A stretch of 64,000 bases of DNA from Sciurus carolinensis (GCF_902686445.1 NC_062219.1:106889160-106953159); one strand, 5' to 3'; shown: positions 1 to 11,830, counted from the first letter of the stretch. Notes: generated from the letters alone by a model not told the origin. Translations and numbers: made by a program.

Positions 1-1325
1 TTCCACATTGGGGAAGGGATTTTTTAAAGTCTTTTATCCATATTTGGTCCCCAGTTTTATGGGGGTGAACTGCTATGCCCAAGCACATGGGTATTCTATC
101 TGTGAGGCACTTATGTCTTTGTGGGATTGTGAGCTCCAATGTTTGTAGCTGTTTATGCAAGTGTAAGTCTCCCAATTTTCTGGTGTCTCTACTTAAGCTG
201 ACTAGCCTGGGTGGTCACCCATAAAGGATTTGGAATGGCAAAAATCATGTTTGCCTGGGGTGAACATCTCACTTTTGAGAGGGTGACGGGCAGCATGTAC
301 TCTCCACTGAATTTTTTCAGCCCATGTCCCCTGTTGTACTGTATCAGCCACAAACACTGGTCCATTGTCTGACTCTCTGGTTAGAGGCATCCTGTGTCTG
401 GGAATAAAGTCCCCCAGGAGAAACTTAGCTACCTCTTTTTGTATTTTTAGTTTGGATTGGAAAGGCTTCCATTCATCCCAAAGGTACAGACAAAAACTCA
501 TAAGTATTTGTATCCTTGGTTCAGGCTGACTTCATGAAGTCCACTTCCCTATCCTCAAACAAGGACTCTCCACACTGCTGTGTGCTGGCCAGTTTATTAG
601 GTCCCTAGTGAGTCTAGTTTTGAAAGCAGGTTTTGCAATTCTGGGAGACGGAGGAGCCAAGTGCAGGGAGATGAGCATGAGTGGTACTGAGCTACTAAGG
701 TCTCCAGGGCGATTTTGCCCCTATGGGTCAGTTTGTGCTGTTGGTGGACCGGTGTGTAAGCTAGTTGTTCTAGAATGGAAACTCTGTGGTCTCATGTGAG
801 CCGCCAACCTTGGTTCCCCCTTCCTATTTTATCTATTCCTCTTCTTTAGGTATAGGTGGCATTTCTGGGACTAGCAAGATTTTGACTTTTTCTGGTGGTT
901 CTTTCTATTTGGTGGCAGCATCAGTGTGGTGGTTCCCTTTTGTCACTGGAACTGTGAAGTGGACAACTGCCACATCCTTTGTTTTCCATACTACTTCTAG
1001 AAGTTGTAAAATTTTATCTTGGTCCTTGATCCCTACTTTTTTCTGCAGTAAGGAGTCCTCTTTCCTTGTATCAGACTCCATGGACATGTAGAGTAGAAAA
1101 GTCATATCGTGAGTCAGTATAGCCATTTGCTCAGATGTTGGCTGACTGGTATTGACTGAGTTGGAGTGTCCTGATTATTGTCCACAATTCTGCTCTTTGT
1201 GCTGACCATCCTCGGGGAAGTGCCTCTCTTTCTATTACTTTGCAGTCATACACCACAACATACCTAGTCATTCTTATCTTCTATAAAATTACTTTTATCA
1301 GTAGGAAGGACAAAGTCTAGGTTTT
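1..1325 (-). pseudogene. Class I (gammaretrovirus-like) ERV pol remnant: RNase H and integrase
   Basis: Read on the minus strand, this is a decayed retroviral pol 3' half. RNase H comes first (about 1325-905). It shows RAEL, then a TDSRY motif at 1105-1119 that matches the catalytic Asp region, and a downstream stretch resembling the RNase H C-terminus. Integrase follows (about 600-1). It has a segment resembling the integrase core, with SDNGPVFVADTVQ inside the 99-codon open stretch at 202-501, and a C-terminal part running off the left edge. Stops and frameshifts occur throughout, so no product is expected. Reverse transcriptase, protease and gag would lie at higher coordinates but are not there; pol similarity ends abruptly near 1320-1326. 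Any env and 3' LTR would lie outside the window. The class I assignment rests on overall resemblance of the RNase H-integrase text to gammaretrovirus-type ERVs, and the family is not resolved. Confidence 0.8.
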
Positions 1326-4285
1326 AGAATGGGAGTCTGGAGGTCTGAAGGTTGCCAGGAAGAATACCTGCAGTCAGTGTTACTTGGCATTTGGGATCAC
1401 GGACCTTGGTTAGGTTTGGTGTGTCTGACAGCACCTCCCTCTGGTTTGAATGAGACATCTGGAGACAGAGGAAGCAGCTGGGATGAGTCCTGTCCACACT
1501 GAAGCTCCCTGCTCCTCTGTTGCTCTCTGGAAGTGTCTTCCTGGCAAACTTGCTAGTAGCCAGGTTTCTCGAACTCATTGAGGATAGTAAATCCCAGAGT
1601 GAGGACGAGATGAAATCACTTTACTTTGGTAAAGTGGCCCTTTGGTCCACTTTACTGTCAACCTTCAGGCTCTTTAGGACAAGTCCCTTGACTAACTGAT
1701 CCTGATGCTGATGTACACTGACCTATAGCAGGGATTCTTCTTGAGCAATATGTATTGGTATTTTTTTGCAGCAGCTCATGCACCACTGTGTTACTGCTAT
1801 CCCTGCTGTGTCTGCACATTAAGGACACAGAGTATCCCAGGGCCACCCTCCCAGGGCCCATGGTGGGAATGGTTCAAGTAGTTCCAGCCATGCCATGGCT
1901 GAGTGTGTGATTTATGGACACCAGCCTCCAAGTAATTCTGAATCACAGAACTTCTTAATTACTAGGTGAGAGTCGCCATCCCCATCCCCAGCACACCTTG
2001 GGCATGAGACAGCCATGGATGACCATGGAGACCAGGTTTAGGTGGGACTGGCCTTCTTGTATCCACGAGGCCTGCCTTCTGACACTTGCCTCCTCCTGCC
2101 TCATTCCCATCATCCCTTCTCCCCAGGCAGAGTGCCATATAAGGCAATTGCCCATCAAATATGAATTTCAGATAAGCTCCAAGTATCATAAGGATGAGGG
2201 TGCCCCACACAGTGTTTTGGTGTTGTAGATTTCATATGGCAAGTCTACTCTTAGGGAACCCTTGAGGGGGAGACTTGAAGTTCAAAAGAGGCAAACAGGA
2301 CAACCAAAAGTCCAATCGGCGTTTTGGACATCCCCAAAGCCATTAGAGCTGTCATGTGACTCCAGCGGTGACCAGCAGTCTAGATGTGGCATTCTCCAGC
2401 CCTGGCCCCTTCCTCTTTTGGGTGTCTGCATTGATTCTGCCCAGGGTGCCTGGTGACTTACTGGGACTGGCAGGGCAGCTTTTCAACCCCTAGCCTCTAC
2501 TTCTAGTCCCCTCATTTTCCAGCCATTTTCTTTTGTCTTTATACCTAGTAGGAAGTGATGAAGTTGGTGGAAGATAGTCCCTACTAGTGCTGTATGAAAC
2601 AATGCATAGATGATAACACAAGGCACAAAACGCACTGAGGACCCCAGGCAGAAGTCTGTCCAAATCTCTTTTTAAGTTCTGACCTCGATGGGGATCTTCC
2701 TACAAACACTAGTGTTGCTCTTCTGTGCTGGGCCTGGACAAAGGCTCAGGCCCTACGAGTGTGCCAACTGCCACAGGGTCAGTTGTTCTAAGCAGCACAG
2801 CGCAGCTTCAGACATGAGTCCCCGAAGATTATGGGCACCGCTGACAGTACCTTGTGCTTCCCCGCAGTCCTTCACCAACAGTGTCCTGGGCATCCAGATT
2901 GTTAGCAATGTGATGGATGATCTATTTATGAGCTATCACTGCGCTCTGCTCCCTGTTGTATGGGAAAATCGTCCAGTACATAGGCAGGATAGCCATCTAC
3001 ATGCTGGGTAGGTAACCGAGTCACAGGGTTTGTAGGGGAAAGTAGGTGCCAGCTCAGAGTGGGAGTAAGGACTGACTGCACAGGTGCCAAGTGGCTCTGA
3101 GGCCAAGGAGTCCCATAGGAACAATTTATTAGAGGCCCTGGGCTCATCCTAATGAGAAGGTCTTTTCCAATCACTATATGTGGGATCCTTCAGCTCAGGG
3201 GTCTCCTGGGGTGCAGGCAAGTTGACCCACAGCCCACGAGGCTGAGGAGGCTAGAGATCAGGGGAGAAGGTTCATTCAGGCAGCTGTTGAAGCCCAGAGT
3301 GTCAACTCAGAGTAGGCCGCACACCACGTCAGCTTCCAGAGCAGACGCACAACCTGCTTACACTGTGTGGAGACGGCTCAGCAGGATGCAGGTGAGTAAG
3401 TGTGGCTGAATGTTCATGGCCACTCTCTGTCCTGGCTTCTTCCCTCTGATCCATGTGTGGCACCCCCATCTCCTGCATATTGCCCTTTTGCTGTGGTGCC
3501 CATTCTCCTCCCGGATTGCAGTGTTCTTCCTGCTCTCACAGGCCTGTGGGCATGGTGGATGCTGTCCAGCAGACGGAGAACGTCTGTGAAGGAAGCTGTA
3601 GGTTTGCATTGTTAAACAAACAGCCCGAGAGTCTCCTCAACCTGGCACCATGGTCATGCTTGTCTTTTTGAAGACTGAACTTTACTTATCTGTTGCTCAA
3701 TCTTGCTTTGGCAGCTGTCTTCAGGTTCATGTTCCTACCTGTGTCTCCCTTCAATAGCCAATCCTTGGGTTTACTTGCAGTTCCAGTGCTTGGTATGACT
3801 ACACCCAATCATTTCTTTTCCTTTTACACTGTGGTCACGTTAGTCCTGGATCTGACATCTTTATATGCCTGCCAGAATTTTCTATTGTACAGATGAGCTT
3901 TTTTGGCTTGACCATTAAAGAGAAGTTAATCAAATTCTGAGTGCTTACTCACAATTTTTCGTTCTCACACACATCTTTACAAAAGCAGAAGCCAAAATGG
4001 GGAGAAAATAGAAGAAAATCTTCTGTGGAGTTTTACATGTGAAACCTTCTTCCTTTTTCAAACTAGAAGGCAGTAACTCCAGCACTACTTTCCCCAACCC
4101 CATGCTGTTTTTGACTTTTAAAGCTAGTGCTTGTGTTATTATTAATTTGCACCAAATGTATGCTTGGCAATAACCAAACATGCTGTGCTAAATGTAAAAC
4201 TTACTTTCTGAAGACACTCAGAACCACAAAACAAGTTTATTGATACAAAACTCCTGAAGACCCATATAAATGAAATATAAAAATT
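1326..4285. other. Unassigned DNA between ERV remnant and L1-A
   Basis: I recognise no gene here. Open stretches of up to about 107 codons occur on both strands (for example 2688-3011 plus and 2926-3174 minus), but none shows a domain, a signal I trust or similarity to a known family. The part next to the ERV (1326-2250) may still be decayed retroviral or flanking repeat sequence, but I see no motif to support that. Base composition is mixed and there is no tandem array. Confidence 0.5.
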
Positions 4286-4294
4286 TGAAAAATA

Positions 4295-4773
4295 GGGGCG
4301 ACCCAAGATGGCGGCCTAGAGGGAGACTGCACCCCCATTCGCTCCAGATCGCAGGAGTTAAGAAGGGGAGGCATTGAGAGACTCGGACTGAAGTGGAGCC
4401 ACGGGTGAGTCTGCCCACTGGGTAAAGCTCGGCCCGGGTGGCAGGCCCAGATAGAGGTGGCTTAGCGGAGCCAGGCAGGGCAGCTTGAGTCTTCCCAAGG
4501 TAGTCTTCCACACTCCGGCAGTGGGCTCTTCCCACACGGCCAGCTGCACGGTGCAGGCCCACAGTGAGAGCATTTCCGCACAGAGCCAGTTCCAAAACGT
4601 GGAACCAGTAGGGGGTTAGGGGCAGTATTCTTCGAATGAGCTGCTTTATCAGATTCCTCCAAGACATCAGGCTACTGAAGGCTGGGAGGTGATACACTGG
4701 AAATCTACTGGGACACTATAAGCCAATAGTGGAAAACTGCAATATCTCAGGGTCCCACTGACAACTGACCATT
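4295..4773 (+). promoter_or_regulatory. L1-A 5' UTR with internal promoter and YY1-like site
   Basis: This 479-bp leader starts with GGGGCGACCCAAGATGGCGG. The core CAAGATGGCGGC at 4304-4315 matches the YY1 binding consensus and lies about 10-21 nt from the 5' end, the same place as the known YY1 site that positions initiation in human L1. The leader is more GC-rich than its flanks. An unusually long antisense open frame crosses it (see findings). The promoter role is inferred from family knowledge. Confidence 0.75.
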
Positions 4774-5820
4774 ATGAGAAAACAAGGGAAGAAAATGTCC
4801 CAAACAAACCTAGATACTACATCAATAAAACCCAATGACAGCACAGCAGAAGAAATGTCAGAAAGGGAGTTCAGAATGTACGTAATTAAAACGATCAGGG
4901 AAGCTAATGAGGAGATGAAAGAGCAAATGCAGGCATTGAAGGAGGAGATGAAAGAGCAAATGCAGGCATTAAATGATCGCACCAATCAACAGTTAAAAGA
5001 CCAAATACGGGACGCAAGAGATCATTTCAATAAAGAGTTAGAGATACTGAAAAAAAAACAAACTGAAATCCTTGAAATGAAGGAAACAATAAACCAAGTT
5101 AAAAACTCCATAGAAAGCATAACCAATAGGATAGAACACCTGGAAGACAGAACCTCAGACATTGAAGACAAAATATTTAACCTTGAAAACAAAGTTGAAC
5201 AAACAGAGAAGATGGTAAGAAATCATGAACAGAATCTCCAAGAACTATGGGATATCATGAAAAGGCCAAATTTGAGAATTATTGGGATTGAGGAAGGCTT
5301 AGAGAAACAAACCAAAGGAATGAACAATCTATTCAATGAAATAATAACAGAAAAGTTCCCAAATCTGAAGAATGAAATGGAAAACCAAGTACAAGAGGCT
5401 TATAGAACTCCAAACATACAAAATTACAACAGACCCACACCAAGGCACATTATTATGAAAATACCTAACATACAAAATAAAGACAGAATTTTAAAGGCCG
5501 CGAGAGAAAAGAATCAAATTACATTCAGAGGGAAACCAATAAGAATATCAGCAGATTTTTCAATCCAGACCCTAAAAGCTAGAAGGGCCTGGAACAACAT
5601 ATACCAAGCCCTGAAAGAAAATGGATGCCAACCAAGAATCTTATACCCAGCAAAACTTACCTTCAAATTTGACGATGAAATAAGATCCTTCCATGATAAA
5701 CAAAAGCTAAAGGAATTTACAAAAAGAAAGCCAGCATTACAGAACATTCTCAGCAAAATATTCCATGAGGAAGAGATGAAAAACAACGATGCAAAACAGC
5801 AACAGGAGGCGCTAGCCTAA
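4774..5820 (+). CDS. L1-A ORF1 protein (RNA-binding nucleic-acid chaperone)
   Basis: This is a 348-codon intact frame. L1 ORF1 proteins form coiled-coil trimers that coat L1 RNA and assist target-primed reverse transcription in the L1 RNP. The visible order fits: a polar N-terminus, a long heptad-rich coiled coil rich in Glu, Lys and Gln (about residues 35-155), an RRM-like domain beginning near NLRIIGIEEG (about residue 165), and a basic C-terminal domain. I chose the first Met after the leader; a second in-frame Met lies seven residues on. The coiled coil carries a tandem duplication of 11 codons (4909-4941 and 4942-4974), with EEMKEQMQAL present in both copies. The frame ends 31 nt before ORF2. 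No inactivating change is visible, although I cannot judge activity from sequence alone. Confidence 0.93.
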   Translation: MRKQGKKMSQTNLDTTSIKPNDSTAEEMSEREFRMYVIKTIREANEEMKEQMQALKEEMKEQMQALNDRTNQQLKDQIRDARDHFNKELEILKKKQTEILEMKETINQVKNSIESITNRIEHLEDRTSDIEDKIFNLENKVEQTEKMVRNHEQNLQELWDIMKRPNLRIIGIEEGLEKQTKGMNNLFNEIITEKFPNLKNEMENQVQEAYRTPNIQNYNRPTPRHIIMKIPNIQNKDRILKAAREKNQITFRGKPIRISADFSIQTLKARRAWNNIYQALKENGCQPRILYPAKLTFKFDDEIRSFHDKQKLKEFTKRKPALQNILSKIFHEEEMKNNDAKQQQEALA

Positions 5821-5851
5821 AGGAATAGCCAAATAAAGGAGAAACCAAATC

Positions 5852-8800
5852 ATGTCAAAAACAAATATGAGTCAATTGACTGGGAATACAAATCCTATCA
5901 CAATAATAACCCTGAATGTTAATGGCCTGAATTCATCAATCAAAAGACACAGACTGGCAGATTGGATTAAAAAGAAAAATCCAACAATATGCTGCCTGCA
6001 AGAGACTCATCTCATAGAAAGAGACACCCATAGACTAAAGGTGAAAGGATGGGGACAAACATACCATGCACACGGACACAGCAAAAAAGCTGGAGTATCC
6101 ATCCTCATCTCAGATAATGTGGACTTCAAACCAAAACTAGTCAGAAGGGATAAAGAAGGACATTACATGCTGCTTAAGGGAAGCATAAATCAGCAAGACA
6201 TAACAATCATAAATATCTATGCCCCGAACATTGGTTCATCCACGTACGTCAAACAAATCCTTCTCAATTCCAGAAATCAAATAGACCACAACACAATAAT
6301 ACTAGGCGATTTTAACATGCTTCTCTCACCACTGGATAGATCGTCCAAACAAAAATTGAATAAAGAAACTATAGATCTCAACAACACAATCAACAATTTA
6401 GACTTAACGGACATATATAGAATATACCATCCAACAAAGAACGAATACACTTTCTTCTCAGCAGCACATGGATCCTTCTCTAAAATAGACCATATTTTAT
6501 GCCACAAAGCTACTGTTAGTAAATACAAGAAGATAGAGATACTACCTTGTACTCTATCAGATCATAATGGATTGAAATTAGAAATAAATGACAGAATAAA
6601 AAACAGAAACTTCTCCAATACCTGGAGACTAAATAATACACTATTATATGATGAATGGATAACAGAAGACATCAGGAGGGAAATAAAAAAATTCTTAGAA
6701 GTAAACGAGAACAAAGACACATCATATCAAAATCTCTGGGACACTATGAAAGCAGTACTTAGAGGAAGATTTATTTCATGGGGTGCATTCAAAAAAAGAA
6801 GTAGAAATCAACAAATAAACGACTTAACACTACAGCTCAAAGCACTAGAAAAAGAAGAGCAGACCAATACCAAAAGTAGTAGAAGACAGGAAATAGTTAA
6901 AATCAGAGCCGAAATCAACGAAATCGAAACAAAAGAAACAATCGGAAAAATTAATAAAATAAATAGTTGGTTCTTTGAAAAAATAAATAAAATTGATAAA
7001 CCCTTAGCCACACTAACAAAGAGAAAGAGGGAGAAAACTCAAATTACTAAAATTTGGAATGAACAAGGAAACATCACAACAGACACGAGTGAAATACAAA
7101 ACATAATTAGAAGCTATTTCGAAAATCTATACTCCAACAAAACAGAAAACCTCAAAGACATCAACAAATTTCTAGAGACATATGAACTACCTAAACTGAA
7201 CGAGGAGGACATACACAACTTAAATAAACCAATTTCAAGCAATGAAATAGAAGAGGTCATCAAAAGCCTACCAACAAAGAAAAGTCCAGGACCAGATGGG
7301 TTCTCAGCTGAGTTCTACAAAACCTTTAAAGAAGAGCTCATTCCAATACTCCTCAAACTATTCCATGAAATAGAAGAGGAGGGAACCCTACCAAACTCGT
7401 TCTATGAAGCCAATATCACCCTGATACCTAAACCAGACAGAGACACATCGAGGAAAGAAAATTTCAGACCAATATCCTTAATGAACATCGATGCAAAAAT
7501 TCTCAACAAAATTTTAGCAAATCGCATACAAATATATATTAAAAAGATAGTGCACCACGATCAAGTGGGTTTTATCCCAGGGATGCAAGGTTGGTTCAAC
7601 ATTCCGAAATCAATAAATGTCATTCACCATATCAACAGACTTAAAGTTAAGAATCACATGATTATTTCAATAGATGCAGAAAAAGCATTTGATAAAATAC
7701 AGCATCCCTTCATGCTCAAAACACTAGAAAAAATTGGGGTAGTGGGAACATTCCTAAACATTATAAAGGCCATCTACGCTAAGCCCATGACTAATATCAT
7801 TCTAAATGGTGAAAAACTGAAAGCGTTCCCCCTAAAAACTGGAACAAGGCAGGGATGCCCTCTTTCACCACTTCTATTCAACATCGTCCTTGAGACTCTA
7901 GCCAGAGCAATCAGACAAACCAAAGAAATTAAAGGGATACGAATAGGAAAAGAAGAACTCAAACTATCCCTGTTCGCTGATGACATGATTATATATTTAG
8001 AGGAACCTGGAAATTCCACCAGAAAACTTTTAGAACTCATAAGTGAATTCAGTAAAGTAGCAGGTTACAAGATCAATGCTCATAAATCCAATGCATTTTT
8101 ATACATAAGTGATGAATCTTCAGAAAGAGAAATTAGGAAAACTACCCCATTCACAATATCATCGAAAAAAATAAAATACTTGGGAATCAATCTCACAAAA
8201 GAGGTGAAAGACCTCTACAATGAGAACTACAGAACACTAAAGAAAGAAATTCACGAAAACCTTAGAAGATGGAAAGATCTCCCATGTTCCTGGATAGGCA
8301 GAATTAATATCGTCAAAATGGCTATACTACCTAAAGTGCTATACAGATTCAATGCAATTCCAATTAAAATCCCAATGATGTACCTTGCAGAAATAGAGCA
8401 AGCAATTATGAAATTCATCTGGAAGAATAAAAAACCTAGAATAGCTAAAGCAATCCTTAGTAGCAAGAGCGAAGCAGGGGTATTGCAATACCAGATCTTC
8501 AACTCTACTACAAAGCAATAGTAACAAAAACGGCATGGTATTGGTACCAAAATAGACAGGTAGATCAATGGTACAGAATAGAGTACATGGACACAAACCC
8601 AAATAAATACAATTTTCTCATACTAGACAAAGGTTCCAACAATATGCAATGGAGAAAAGATAGCCTCTTCAACAAATGGTGCTGGGAAAACTGGAAAACT
8701 ATATGCAATAGAATGAAATTAAACCCCTATCTCTCACCCTACACAAAACTCAACTCAAAATGGATCAAGGACCTCGGAATCAGACCAGAGACCCTGCATC

Positions 8801-9699
8801 TTATAGAAGAAAAAGTAGGTCCAAATCTTCAACTTGTTGGCTCAGGATCAGATTTCCTTAACAGGACTCCCATAGCACAAGAAATAAAAGCAAGAATCAA
8901 CAACTGGGATAGATTCAAACTAAAAAGCTTTCTCTCAGCAAAGGAAACTATCAGAAATGTGAAGAGAGAGCCTACAGAGTGGGAGAATATCTTTGCCAAC
9001 CATACCTCAGATAGAGCGCTAATTTCCAGAATCTATAAAGAACTCAAAAAACTCTACACGAAGAATACAAATAATCCAATCAACAAATGGGCTAAGGAAA
9101 TGAACAGACACTTCACAGAAGAAGATGTACAAGTAATCACCAGATATATGAAAAAATATTCAACATCCCTAGTAATAAGGGAAATGCAAATCAAAACAAC
9201 CCTAAGATTTCATCTCACCCCAATTAGAATGGCGATTATCAAGAATACAAGCAACAATAGGTGTTGGCGAGGATGTGGTGAAAAAGGAACACTCATACAT
9301 TGCTGGTGGGGTTGCAAATTAGTGCAGCCAGTCTGGAAAGCAGTGTGGAGATTCCTCAGAAAGCTTGGAATGGAAACACCATTTGACCCAGCTATCCCCC
9401 TCCTTGGCCTATACCCAAAGGACTTAAAATCAGCATACTACAGAGATACAGCCACATCAATGTTCATTGCTGCTCAATTCACCATAGCCAGATTGTGGAA
9501 CCAACCTAGATGCCCTTCAGTTGATGAATGGATAAAGAAACTGTGGCATATTTATACAATGGAATATTACTCCGCAATGAAGAATGATAAAATTATGGCA
9601 TTTGTAGGCAAATGGTCGAAATTGGAGAATATCATGCTAAGTGAGATAAGCCAATCTCAAAAAACTAAAGGACGAATGATCTCGCTGATAAGCGGATGA
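5852..9699 (+). pseudogene. L1-A ORF2 (endonuclease / reverse transcriptase), broken by one frameshift
   Basis: ORF2 normally encodes an APE-type endonuclease and a reverse transcriptase that nick target DNA and prime cDNA synthesis. The first frame runs from 5852 to 8521 (889 codons). It contains the endonuclease motifs LNVNGLN (about residue 21), QETH with Glu at about 51, and SDHNG with His at about 238. It also contains the RT catalytic motif FADD at about 708. The remainder continues in another frame that is open to 9699, ending in a Cys-rich segment with CWRGC and HCWWGC. The break is a missing G in the run at 8477-8480: four G here, but five at the same place in L1-B and in the 41602 fragment. 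The total length of 3848 nt is one short of a multiple of three, which fits a single lesion. The protein would therefore lose its C-terminal third. Confidence 0.93.
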
Positions 9700-9920
9700 G
9701 GACATATAATGGGGGGTGGGACGGGCTAGCATTAGGTTTAGGGTTAGGTTTAGAGTTAGGCTAAGGAGAGTGGTAAGAATGAAGGAAAGAAGGACTGTGT
9801 AGAGGGAAAAGAGGGGTGGGAGGGGTGGGAGGGGTGGGAGGGGTGAGAGGCGTGGGGGGGAGGGGAAAAATATAATAAACATCATTACCCTATGTAAACG
9901 TAAAAAAAAAAAAAAAAAAA
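9700..9920 (+). repeat. L1-A 3' UTR: G-rich tract, polyadenylation signal and poly(A) tail
   Basis: After the ORF2 stop comes a short stretch with degenerate TTAGGG-like words (about 9730-9760). A run of GGGTGGGAGG-type units follows (about 9812-9865) and has four or more G-tracts in register, a G-quadruplex candidate of the kind known in mammalian L1 3' UTRs. AATAAA lies at 9874-9879, about 23 nt before the 19-nt A tail. The UTR stops at a point where L1-B continues for roughly another 100 bp. Confidence 0.85.
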
Positions 9921-9929
9921 TGAAAAATA

Positions 9930-10961
9930 TAGACAGATATTTTACCATTTATTGATAAATGTGCTCCAGTAAATCAAATAGGACAAATTTCTAATCTGGT
10001 ATAAATTAATTTCATTTTTCATTTTATGGCATCTGTAAACTACAAAAGTGCAATATTCTTCATGACATGGCAACAGAAATAATTTTGAAGTGATGTTGAA
10101 GCTTATTTCAATCTGGTCGAAAAGACAGCACAACGTGGGTAAATATACAGGATAAGTTATTTGCTGGTACTACAACTTCCAAAATTTAGAAGTGTCACAA
10201 TGTAAAATACATTAGTTATTATTTTTTACATCCATGAGGGCTGTGCTGGGAGGAGGTGACCCTTTTCCACACAGTCATTCAGGGACTCCAGCTTCTTCCT
10301 CCTGGGGCTCCACCATCCTCTAGGGTCCCAGAGTCATTCACCGAATCCCCGAATCCTGCTGCAGGTGGAGAGGAGGCTGAGTGGGACACAGAGGTTTTCT
10401 GTGGGCCAGGTCTGGAAGTTGCGCGCATGATTTTGTCAACATTTCACTGGTCAAAACCCAGTCTCATGGCCACACCAAACTGCAAGGGCGTCTGGTAAGT
10501 GTGAAGCTGCCCTGTGTCCAGGAGGAAAGTCAGCTTAGCTTGGTGGAAGCATTTTGGGAGACCTCAAAAAATTGGAAAAGGCTCCTTGCCCAGCAAAAGA
10601 AGACCAAAGACAGAACAGAGTGGCCTGTGTAGAAGGGAACAGGCACAAGATAAGGTGAATGTGGTTTGTATCTTCATCTCCGCAGCTTGAGATACGATAG
10701 CGAGTTTAAAGGGAACAGGGAGCTCCTCAGGTGATATCACTCCCTCTTGGTTCCTGAAGTGGGTATGTGACACCCACAACTGACGGGTGACACAATTTTT
10801 CAGCCTCTCTTGGATTGTGAGAGCAGCAGTTATTTCAGCATCCAATGTATTTATAATGTTTATAGTCTGGAGTTTTGTGTAATTGCCTATTTTTAAGTGT
10901 ATATATATATAATCTATGATAAGGATGTATGTTCATCTTTCAGAAAGTCCCAGAAATACAT

Positions 10962-11001
<40 letters not shown>

Positions 11002-11694
11002 GGAGGAGGAATGCGTGGTTGCTGAGAAGGGAGGCAGCTGTGAACTGAATATCTAGTGAGAGTAACATTTCATAGAAATGAATTTCCTGGGAGCATCTGT
11101 GGAAGGTTGAATGGACATTTTCCCCAAAACGACACCATCAGGCACTACAAATGCCTGATATGGCCTAGTTGGGCTGTTTTGTTGGAAATATCTCAAATTC
11201 CGGAGTTCATACTGCCATTTCCATCTCTCTCACATCAATTCTTAAGATCATTCCTGTGGGACAGTGGAATGTTGATGGAATTCAGTAATTTTCAGAGCAA
11301 AATCACTAAAAATTCTGGATAACAGGACTAACAAGCTAAACAAAGTGAACGCTTTTCATTACTAAGTCTCTTTTCTTTGGTATGTTTCTCCTCTCAATAA
11401 TGGCAGTGGATACATGCAGGAAAACAAATTTTTATTATGAAAACTAAAAATACGCTAACCCACTCCTGGTGGATAATGCTGCTCCATGATGCAGAGAAGG
11501 TCTTGAAAATGTTTGAACTGATGAATTTCTGGAAGAGATGATTGCCTACTTAGTGTTTAGTGATGTAAGAATCTGAAAGGTTTCCATACAGTATCTGAAA
11601 TGTCTGTGGGGCTCTTTCCTTGAGGGCAAGGTGATGATGGTGGCTATAGAAGAGGGAGCAGATTCAAGGATCACGGATACTGGAGGCAAAATGT
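9930..11694. other. Unassigned DNA with a (GT)n microsatellite
   Basis: No gene is recognised. The stretch begins A/T-rich and becomes more mixed after about 10230. A perfect (GT)n run occupies about 10963-11000. Open frames are under about 95 codons, overlap on both strands and show no domain. Confidence 0.5.
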
Positions 11695-11830
11695 GTGAAG
11701 TCCTGACTCTTTATCCACTGCTGCGAGGCCTTAGCAAAGCCATCAAACTCTCTGAGCCTCTGTTTTTTATTTTGAAAAATGGAGTTGATGTTAGGACCCA
11801 TGTTGCAACAGGTGCAGGATTCTTGGGAGG
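11695..11830 (+). repeat. Degenerate MIR SINE
   Basis: The order matches the MIR core in plus orientation: a cleric-like block ending CTCTCTGAGCCTCTG, then an A/T-rich joint, then AAAAATGGAGTTGATG. This corresponds to the widespread mammalian MIR text around 'cctcagtttcctcatctgtaaaatgg'. It is ancient and diverged, with approximate edges. Confidence 0.55.

Larger units (their letters stand above)
4295..9920 (+). mobile_element. Full-length LINE-1, young sciurid family (L1-A)
   Basis: A complete non-LTR retrotransposon: 5' UTR (4295-4773), ORF1 (4774-5820), a 31-nt spacer, ORF2 (5852-9699, broken by one frameshift), a G-rich 3' UTR and a poly(A) tail (9902-9920). The short repeat TGAAAAATA sits directly before the 5' end (4286-4294) and directly after the tail (9921-9929), as expected of a target-site duplication from target-primed reverse transcription. 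ORF1 is open for 348 codons, and ORF2 is open over its whole length apart from one lost G, so the copy is young. The encoded machinery would act in cis in cytoplasmic RNPs and in the nucleus. L1-B and two fragments in this window come from the same or a closely related family. Confidence 0.96.

Noticed and set aside
2688..3011. Possible small gene on the plus strand (107 codons)
   Set aside because: No recognisable domain, and overlapping open frames occur on the other strand. I cannot support it.
9730..9760. Interstitial telomeric repeat
   Set aside because: The TTAGGG-like words are few and imperfect and lie inside the L1 3' UTR. L1-B has a related but different version in the same place, so this is L1 sequence.
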